Below, piece after piece: positions 4,496 to 8,601 of a DNA stretch of 8,601 nucleotides. Numbering within the stretch: position 1 is the first letter of the stretch; the number at the start of each line of letters is the position of its first letter. The notes below the pieces were generated by a model. It did not search any database, was not told the origin of the DNA, and was given only the letters and a program-made list of their open reading frames with translations. Both the position numbers and the translations under genes were made by a program. Origin of the DNA: T1SED10-198M sp003554345 [NCBI: Candidatus Sumerlaeota bacterium] (GTDB lineage: Bacteria > Sumerlaeota > T1SED10-198M); assembly GCA_003554345.1 (NCBI GenBank), contig PWGE01000334.1, positions 1-8,601 on the forward strand. The letters are read 5' to 3'.

Positions 4496-4675
4496 CTACG
4501 AATATTTGCCACCTACATTTAAACTAAATTTTTCACTGAATGTATAACTAAAACCTGTTCCTATATGATGTCTCAAAATACTGGAAAGAAGTGGTTGAGC
4601 TTTTCTGGAAGGAACAGGACTGCTTCCATAGCTGTAGTTTCTGCTTTTTCTATATTTATTTACCCATTTTCTTTT
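4496..4675 (-). pseudogene. Fragment of a FadL/OMPP1-type outer-membrane protein
   Basis: The minus strand is open from a TAG upstream (4676-4678) to a TAG at 4496-4498, giving 59 codons without a credible start. The reading contains NYSYGSSPVPSR, then RHHIGTGFSYTFSEKFSLNV. This matches the layout of late FadL-family strands: a strand, a conserved S-P-V-P loop, and a following amphipathic pair ending in a transmembrane strand of the 14-strand barrel. Intact FadL proteins exceed 400 residues, so this is a remnant that also lacks the final strands. Its upstream end overlaps the 3' end of the DUF4282 gene. A frameshift just after GGKYS might add a few more residues. I rest the call on motif resemblance alone. 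Confidence 0.55.
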
Positions 4676-5168
4676 CTATGGAACCTAATATATCGTGCAT
4701 ACTAAAGAAAAGAATCCACGCTTCGCAAAATATTCGCCATAAAAGATTGCCAACTATTAATACTCCTATACCATAAACCTCAACCTCAGAGTCTTCATTT
4801 ATAACCATCAAGATCCCAGTTAGTGTAATAAAGATCATCCCTACAAAATATATGAACTTCATAGCGCCAAAAGTAATTAATATACGAAATGAGAAAAACT
4901 GTGAGACGATACTTTTTGAAGAGGTTTCTGATGTTTTTACATGATCTTGATTTTCCTTATTTTCGTTAATAGATTTCTCTATAAACATTTCATCACCTCT
5001 TTTTTCTTTTTCCCTTTTTTTCGATAATTGGGCATGATATTTTTCGTTTTCATCCTTTTTGAAAGCAAACATTACAAAAAATAATCCGACGGCAATTAAT
5101 ATGCTCACAATTATCGTTAGAAATAAACCAATAATTTTATCAATATGATATAAAAGTAGATCCAGCAT
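4656..5168 (-). CDS. DUF4282-like membrane protein
   Basis: A 170-residue membrane protein. An N-terminal transmembrane helix spans ~12-35 (IIGLFLTIIVSILIAVGLFF). A lysine/glutamate-rich linker (~37-88) then leads to a C-terminal DUF4282-like domain. The domain consists of FFSFRILITFGAMKFIYFVG and a membrane hairpin (~103-122 and 133-155, the latter containing the WRIFCEAWILFF helix), closing with ILGSIEKKMGK. The family function is unknown. The ATG at 5168 is preferred because AGGAGG lies eight bases upstream. A GTG at 5177 is in frame but abuts that sequence. It stands alone on this strand between the FadL-like fragment and heptad array C. The AT-rich gap upstream shows no clear promoter. 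Confidence 0.72.
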   Translation of the reverse strand: MLDLLLYHIDKIIGLFLTIIVSILIAVGLFFVMFAFKKDENEKYHAQLSKKREKEKRGDEMFIEKSINENKENQDHVKTSETSSKSIVSQFFSFRILITFGAMKFIYFVGMIFITLTGILMVINEDSEVEVYGIGVLIVGNLLWRIFCEAWILFFSMHDILGSIEKKMGK

Positions 5169-5177
5169 TATTCCCAC

Positions 5178-5372
5178 CTCCTCTTATAGATTATTAGACG
5201 TCTTGTTACGGTACCGGCAAATAATTACATTAAATAACAAAACAAAGATTTTCAAGCCCATTTTAAAAAATTTAATATAAGAATAAAGAAGGATGTTTAC
5301 TTTCAAAAGTAGTTAGCACTCAAAAATTATTTTTTTGGTCGATTCCAGTACTTTCCCAAATTGATTGATGGT
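5178..5372. other. AT-rich intergenic stretch, nothing recognised
   Basis: Between the DUF4282 gene and heptad array C there is AT-rich sequence with no ORF of note. Upstream of the DUF4282 gene, on the minus strand, a TTGAAA is followed 17 bases later by TAATGT, which is too weak to call a promoter. Confidence 0.5.
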
Positions 5373-5449
5373 AATGGAGAATAGATAATAAGTGATAGGG
5401 AATAGGGAATAAGGAATAGGGAATAAGTAATAGAGAATAAGTAATAGTT
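5373..5449. repeat. Heptad tandem array C
   Basis: Eleven 7-base units, the first degenerate (AATGGAG), the rest AATAGAT, AATAAGT, GATAGGG, AATAGGG, AATAAGG and similar, again ending in AATAGTT (5443-5449). Here the array is not followed by the 149-bp promoter block, so the array can exist on its own. The GGG-type units are shared with the middle of array A. Confidence 0.92.
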
Positions 5450-5501
5450 GGAAACCCTTGAAAAGAAAACTTATATTGCTGGCAGGTTTAGGTTTCTCCT
5501 A

Positions 5502-5530
5502 TTGGCAAACACCGACAGTAAGGGTACAAT
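5502..5530 (+). promoter_or_regulatory. Promoter-like sequence without an assigned gene
   Basis: TTGGCA (5502-5507) and TACAAT (5525-5530) are 17 bp apart. The sequence GGGTACAATG around the -10 box is identical to that of the promoter at 1153-1181, and both -35 boxes are followed by AA. Transcription would run rightward into 170 bases with no gene and then antisense to the 3' end of the deacetylase. It may be a relic promoter, or it may start a non-coding or antisense RNA. Confidence 0.5.
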
Positions 5531-5706
5531 GATAAATTATCGTTGACCGCTTATTCTTAAGTTTGACTGATATTTGTCCAGATAAAGGCAGCATTTACAG
5601 GATTTAGAATCTCATAAATCACTTTGAAAGGGTGGAACTTTAAGACATGCAGAAAACATCAGATGTTCTTTTGGCGCATCTATAATTCCCGGCTTTTCAG
5701 ATCTTT
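5531..5706. other. Gene-free stretch downstream of the deacetylase
   Basis: No convincing ORF on either strand. A plus-strand frame starting TTG at 5624 is open only because it runs antisense to the deacetylase. No hairpin plus T-run that would terminate the deacetylase transcript was found. Confidence 0.5.
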
Positions 5707-7878
5707 TTACCTGAATAACTGCCAGTTCTCAGCAGAGGTAACCCTCTCTTCATACTCTTTATCCCAGCGAAAAAGGCCGATAAAGTTGTTCTGTATGGCA
5801 ACGGTCATATACATTTCAAGACGATTTTCTTCTCTCTCAAGATGCATGGAGTTTTCCACGAGATGAACAGAACCATCTCCCTGAATGGCAGGATTGATAA
5901 ATAGAGAAGAATCGGTCAGAAAGGCAATTTCATCCCCGCTGTCCAAATCGTAAATTCCTATATAATCGTCCATTTCTGAGTCAAATTGGGAGACACCAAG
6001 ATACCTGTTATTATCTGCGGCTTCAACCACATTGCTCATAAGTAAGTTATCGATCAACACTTCTTCATGACAGTGTGTGAAGAATTCTGATTCCTCTTCA
6101 ATCAGTGAACCGTCGGCAGTATACCAGGCAAAAGAATTATCCGCCGAACTTTCCCAGACCCATTTTGCCAGGAACGTATCCTCATCCAATACATCCAGGG
6201 AACTGACATTGCCATGTATATTGGGAACCACTTCTGAAGCATTCCAATTCACACCGTCAAAGGTATATCTCAGGTAATCAGCATCACGGCTTCCAGTCAT
6301 AACAATAATATCGCTGTTATCACCTTCCCATGCACCAAGAACACGTCCGCTTGATATGCTGCTGTTGTGGGAAACTACCAGAGGATCGTGGCCGTCTATA
6401 TCCTCTTCTTCCCAGACCATTATTTCGGTAGACCCTCCTGAAACTGTAGCTATTATTTTCCCGGAGGGAAGGGCAGTGACCACCCGAGGCTTTTTCCCGT
6501 CAGGAACTGTGAGCTCTCCGAGCAGGGAACCATCCTCAAATGACAGCACCTTTAAGCCAGGGTTATCATCCCCCCAGGCAGCGACAAGAATATTTCCCGT
6601 TTCCGGATTCATTGAGGCACTGTATGTTCTGTAATCATCTGTAAACCAGTCGTATTCCCCCGCCATCACAGCCCACTGTTTTTCAATGTTCTTATCTATA
6701 TCCGGCAAGGGATACCGGGAAGGTTCAATAAGCAGGGCATCGGCAATAACATCGTACCCTGCTTCATTACTTAGAGTTACTTTGAGGGGACAGTCCTTAT
6801 CAAAGTAAAATGTGCCCAGGTCCTGCCAACCTGCTTGATTTCTGTACTGATCTATTTCCACCTCAGTTGTTTGTTCTTCATGATGAATGGTATAGGTTGC
6901 AATGCCGGTATTTTCAATGGAAGCCGGTATCCAGGTTCTGAGCCTGTAATACCCCTCATCTTTTAAGGCTGCCCACCGGACAACAGCAGAATCGTCATCA
7001 GTGGTATTGAGCCGGTAACTATCTTCCCGGGCAGTAGAATCCTGAATGATATCCCAGGTACCGGAGCGAACAGAAAAATTAGTGTCTTTATTATCAATTA
7101 TCCAGCCCTCACAAGTTGGCGGCGGCTCACGGTCTGACCACTGGATTCTTGACTTAAAGTCCGACAGGGATAACCCATCCGTGCTAAAGCGCCGTAGTTC
7201 AAGTAAGGGAGTGTCCTGATAATTAAAGTCCTGTATTGTGGTCACCGCTGTTTCATAGCCGGCCTGTTCTGTCAGCTCTACTACAGTTTGATCATAACTA
7301 CCATAGGGATAGGCAAAGTGAATGATATCCCGTTCCAGATTTTCTTCCAGTATATTCTTTGATTCAACCAATTCAAACGTTATTTCCGTCTCATCAAGTT
7401 CTGCCATGTGAGGGTGGGTATGCGAATGAGATTCAGTGAAAAAGACTCCGGCATCTTCCATTTCATGAATCTGATCCCAGTCACATCTTTCATGTACGGA
7501 AGGCCTGTCTATGGAGTCGGTTATGGCATAATTTATGGCAACAAAATCCCTTTCTTTTAAAACAGGATACGCCTTGTGATAGGTATCAACAAGATTATCA
7601 TCAAAGCCAATGACAATAGGATGCAGGGGCATAATGGCATCATCATGGTACCAGTCCAGAAAATCATCCATGGTAACAGGAGTAAATCCCTCCTGAACGA
7701 GAAAATCCATATGATCTGTAAACATCTCTTTTGTAAAATTCATATTGGGATGAGCATGATAATAGATCATTGGAAAACGGGCATAGACAGGTGAAATAAG
7801 AATAATCACCACTGCCAGCCCTATCACCACCCGTAAAAACGCTATAAATCTTGCCCGTATTACATTCATCTTTTTCAT
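5707..7878 (-). CDS. Exported polysaccharide deacetylase with golvesin-like and propeller-like domains
   Basis: A 723-residue protein. Residues 12-34 form a hydrophobic segment after a basic N-terminus (signal peptide or membrane anchor), so the enzyme acts outside the cytoplasm. A NodB-type carbohydrate esterase 4 domain spans ~36-235. Its motif 1 is GFDD (D93 probable base, D94 metal ligand), motif 2 is SHSHTHPHM (H151 and H155 metal ligands) and motif 3 is FAYPYG (188-193), so the catalytic set looks complete. Residues ~258-386 resemble the golvesin/xanthan-lyase carbohydrate-associated domain (NFSVRSGTWDI, YYRLRTWIPAS, WQDLGTFYF, VIADALLIEP). From ~400 to the end, repeated strand-turn patterns (NPETGNILVAAWGDD, LPSGKIIATVSGG) suggest a beta-propeller. 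The likely role is removal of N-acetyl or O-acetyl groups from a surface glycan, substrate unknown. GGAG (7884-7887) sits five bases before the ATG. No other glycan genes adjoin it. Confidence 0.85.
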   Translation of the reverse strand: MKKMNVIRARFIAFLRVVIGLAVVIILISPVYARFPMIYYHAHPNMNFTKEMFTDHMDFLVQEGFTPVTMDDFLDWYHDDAIMPLHPIVIGFDDNLVDTYHKAYPVLKERDFVAINYAITDSIDRPSVHERCDWDQIHEMEDAGVFFTESHSHTHPHMAELDETEITFELVESKNILEENLERDIIHFAYPYGSYDQTVVELTEQAGYETAVTTIQDFNYQDTPLLELRRFSTDGLSLSDFKSRIQWSDREPPPTCEGWIIDNKDTNFSVRSGTWDIIQDSTAREDSYRLNTTDDDSAVVRWAALKDEGYYRLRTWIPASIENTGIATYTIHHEEQTTEVEIDQYRNQAGWQDLGTFYFDKDCPLKVTLSNEAGYDVIADALLIEPSRYPLPDIDKNIEKQWAVMAGEYDWFTDDYRTYSASMNPETGNILVAAWGDDNPGLKVLSFEDGSLLGELTVPDGKKPRVVTALPSGKIIATVSGGSTEIMVWEEEDIDGHDPLVVSHNSSISSGRVLGAWEGDNSDIIVMTGSRDADYLRYTFDGVNWNASEVVPNIHGNVSSLDVLDEDTFLAKWVWESSADNSFAWYTADGSLIEEESEFFTHCHEEVLIDNLLMSNVVEAADNNRYLGVSQFDSEMDDYIGIYDLDSGDEIAFLTDSSLFINPAIQGDGSVHLVENSMHLEREENRLEMYMTVAIQNNFIGLFRWDKEYEERVTSAENWQLFR

Positions 7879-7903
7879 GATTTCTCCAGCTGGTTTTCCA
7901 AAG

Positions 7904-7929
7904 AGGTGCCAGGTTTTAAAAATGCACCT
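7904..7929 (-). other. Inverted repeat in the deacetylase leader
   Basis: AGGTGC (7904-7909) and GCACCT (7924-7929) form a perfect 6-bp stem with a 14-base loop between the promoter and start codon of the deacetylase. It could be an operator or a leader hairpin. The stem is short enough to be chance. Confidence 0.25.
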
Positions 7930-7942
7930 TTCTGTAATTCAA

Positions 7943-7970
7943 ATAATATAGTAATCAAGTTGAAAAGCAA
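7943..7970 (-). promoter_or_regulatory. Probable promoter of the deacetylase gene
   Basis: Read on the minus strand, TTGCTT (7970-7965) is followed after 16 bases by TATTAT (7948-7943). The start of transcription would fall near 7936, giving a leader of about 58 bases. Fit to consensus is moderate. Confidence 0.4.
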
Positions 7971-8037
7971 AAAAATAGTTGAACATATTTCTCCTGCTCT
8001 TACCGTTTCATGTGACAGTTGGTAAAAGATGGTGCCG

Positions 8038-8053
8038 GGTAACGGACGTTACC
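8038..8053. other. Perfect short palindrome GGTAACG/CGTTACC
   Basis: Two 7-base arms, GGTAACG (8038-8044) and CGTTACC (8047-8053), are separated by GA. It lies 16 bases upstream of a strong AAGGAGG (8068-8074) that is followed by a GTG at 8083, but no believable gene follows. It may be an operator or an element end left over from a lost gene. Confidence 0.4.
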
Positions 8054-8139
8054 TGATACGATTTTTCAAGGAGGTATATTTTGTGGGTCTTGCATTCCAG
8101 AGGCTGAATTGCCGGGTTAAGAATCCGGCTAAAAACGCC

Positions 8140-8224
8140 TTTTCAGGGGAGTTATTCACGCTGATGCAGACATCAGCGCCACCAATGATAAAAAAAATCC
8201 AGAAAAAGAAAGTATCACGCAAAG
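8140..8224. repeat. Palindromic repeat element, copy 1
   Basis: An 85-bp element shared with 8404-8493. Its core is the perfect hairpin CGCTGATG-CAGA-CATCAGCG (8159-8178). It is followed by an A-rich tract and AGAAAGTATCACGCAAAG. The palindrome is typical of non-coding intergenic repeats. The weak resemblance of one frame to the end of a TnpB protein (VIHADADISAT) is probably a by-product. Confidence 0.85.
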
Positions 8225-8240
8225 CCCGCAAAGCCGCAAA

Positions 8241-8255
8241 TCCGCCAGAGGCGGA
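8241..8255. repeat. TCCGCC-AGA-GGCGGA hairpin
   Basis: A perfect 6-bp GC-rich inverted repeat with a 3-base loop, flanked by AAA on the left and CTTT on the right. It directly follows the CGCAAAG-type repeats and is followed by a second small inverted repeat GACTT/AAGTC (8254-8268). There is no T-run, so it is not a standard terminator. It is most likely another short intergenic repeat. Confidence 0.5.
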
Positions 8256-8369
8256 CTTTCAGGAAGTCAAGAAATACCCAGAATCCATACAAGCACGCAA
8301 AGTCAAAAAAGCTCGCAATAAAGACCATTACAAACATTTTGAAAGAAACGTCAAATTATCGCAGGGGTA

Positions 8370-8391
8370 GAGACGCAATATTTTGCGTCTC
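8370..8391. repeat. REP-like hairpin GAGACGCAA/TTGCGTCTC
   Basis: A perfect 9-bp stem (8370-8378 with 8383-8391) and a TATT loop, preceded by GGGTA. Palindromes of the form TAGAGACGC...GCGTCTC recur as intergenic repeats in many bacterial genomes. No T-run follows on the plus strand, so a terminator role is less likely. Confidence 0.6.
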
Positions 8392-8403
8392 AAAAAGGTC
8401 TTA

Positions 8404-8493
8404 TTTTCAGAGGAGTTATTCACGCTGATGCAGACATCAGCGCCACCAATGATGAAAATAAAAAAATCCAGAAAGAGAAAGTATCACGCAAAG
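8404..8493. repeat. Palindromic repeat element, copy 2
   Basis: Second copy of the element at 8140-8224, same orientation, 264 bp downstream. The hairpin CGCTGATG-CAGA-CATCAGCG (8423-8442) is unchanged. Differences are two substitutions and about five extra bases in the A-rich tract. The REP-like hairpin at 8370-8391 lies between the copies. Confidence 0.85.
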
Positions 8494-8601
8494 TCAACTA
8501 TACTGAATAGAATAATTACCTTTAACCACAAAAATTATCAGAGTATGTTCCTGGACTGTCCGAATAGGATCTTTTAACAGAGAAAAAGTCCTTTTTTTTG
8601 T

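Larger units (their letters stand above)
8054..8601. other. Gene-free right end made of short palindromic repeats
   Basis: Two plus-strand frames are open here (8029-8370 and 8383-8577), but both read through the same duplicated palindromic element. They give lysine-rich, low-complexity products with no domain, so I do not call them genes. The region holds the repeats listed separately, plus CGCAAAG-type short repeats around 8217-8240 and 8486-8493. Near the right edge there is a GGACT (8553-8557)/AGTCC (8587-8591) pair followed by eight T (8592-8599), a poor terminator candidate because of its 29-base loop. Confidence 0.55.

Noticed and set aside
5458-5532. Tiny plus-strand ORF of 24 codons with a signal-peptide-like start (KRKLILLAGLGF)
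   Set aside because: TTG start, no clear ribosome-binding site, and its end coincides with the orphan promoter. Too short to support.
5624-5866. Plus-strand ORF of 80 residues starting with TTG
   Set aside because: Most of it is antisense to the well-supported deacetylase gene, and it has no domain or ribosome-binding site.
8150-8200. Possible TnpB (IS200/IS605) C-terminal relic, VIHADADISATND
   Set aside because: It resembles the INADVNGSANI motif, but the same bases form a perfect hairpin present twice and no other TnpB motif is nearby. Chance similarity is more likely.
8029-8370. Plus-strand ORF of 113 residues
   Set aside because: Lysine/arginine-rich, runs through the duplicated palindrome, the CGCAAAG repeats and the TCCGCC hairpin, and has no recognisable domain.
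8383-8577. Plus-strand ORF sharing the peptide ELFTLMQTSAPPM with the ORF at 8029-8370
   Set aside because: The shared peptide is only the translation of the repeated palindromic element, and its start lies inside the REP-like hairpin.
8553-8599. Rho-independent terminator (GGACT/AGTCC followed by eight T)
   Set aside because: The stem is only 5 bp and the loop 29 bases long, too weak to call.

Overview
The window reads as an accessory, toxin-antitoxin-rich stretch of a low-GC bacterial chromosome or plasmid. An internal fragment resembling the C-terminal strands of a FadL/OMPP1 outer-membrane channel (4496-4675, minus strand) and an exported polysaccharide deacetylase point to a two-membraned (diderm) bacterium. 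The sequence does not fix the lineage. A diderm Firmicute such as Halanaerobiales and a Desulfobacterota-like anaerobe are both compatible, and this is inference only. No rRNA, tRNA, CRISPR array, complete transposase or replication origin was seen.

Left part (1-3190, plus strand). After a possible 3' end of an upstream gene (to 110) there is a tandem array of a degenerate 7-base unit (114-225). It runs into a 149-bp block (218-366) that ends in a consensus-like promoter. This drives an addiction-module antitoxin and a RelE/ParE toxin (465-991). A second strong promoter (1153-1181) drives a small HNH-type ORF, an XRE-Panacea (DUF4065) antitoxin and an overlapping RelE-like toxin (1230-2536). 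The last toxin ends inside a second copy of the heptad array. That array is again followed by the same 149-bp block (2590-2738, 144/149 identical by eye), which now drives a HicB-HicA pair (2789-3186). The same promoter cassette therefore feeds two unrelated toxin-antitoxin modules.

Middle part (3190-5450). A minus-strand HEPN/MNT nucleotidyltransferase pair (3208-3943) converges on hicA. It is followed by a lone small plus-strand gene with its own promoter (4158-4367). A 24-bp perfect direct repeat (3207-3230 and 4425-4448), derived from the 3' end of the HEPN gene, brackets this segment and suggests a past duplication or insertion. Next come the decayed FadL-like fragment, a minus-strand DUF4282 membrane protein (4656-5168) and a third heptad array (5373-5449) that lacks the promoter block.

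Right part (5450-8601). A good promoter-like sequence without a gene (5502-5530) precedes a large minus-strand exported polysaccharide deacetylase (5707-7878). That protein has a NodB domain, a golvesin/xanthan-lyase-like domain and a C-terminal beta-propeller-like region. The final 720 bases hold no convincing gene but several palindromic repeats: a duplicated 85-90 bp element around an 8-bp hairpin, a 9-bp GAGACGC-type hairpin, CGCAAAG-type short repeats and a TCCGCC/GGCGGA hairpin. Overall the window looks like a site of repeated recombination in which small toxin-antitoxin cassettes and short non-coding repeats have accumulated.
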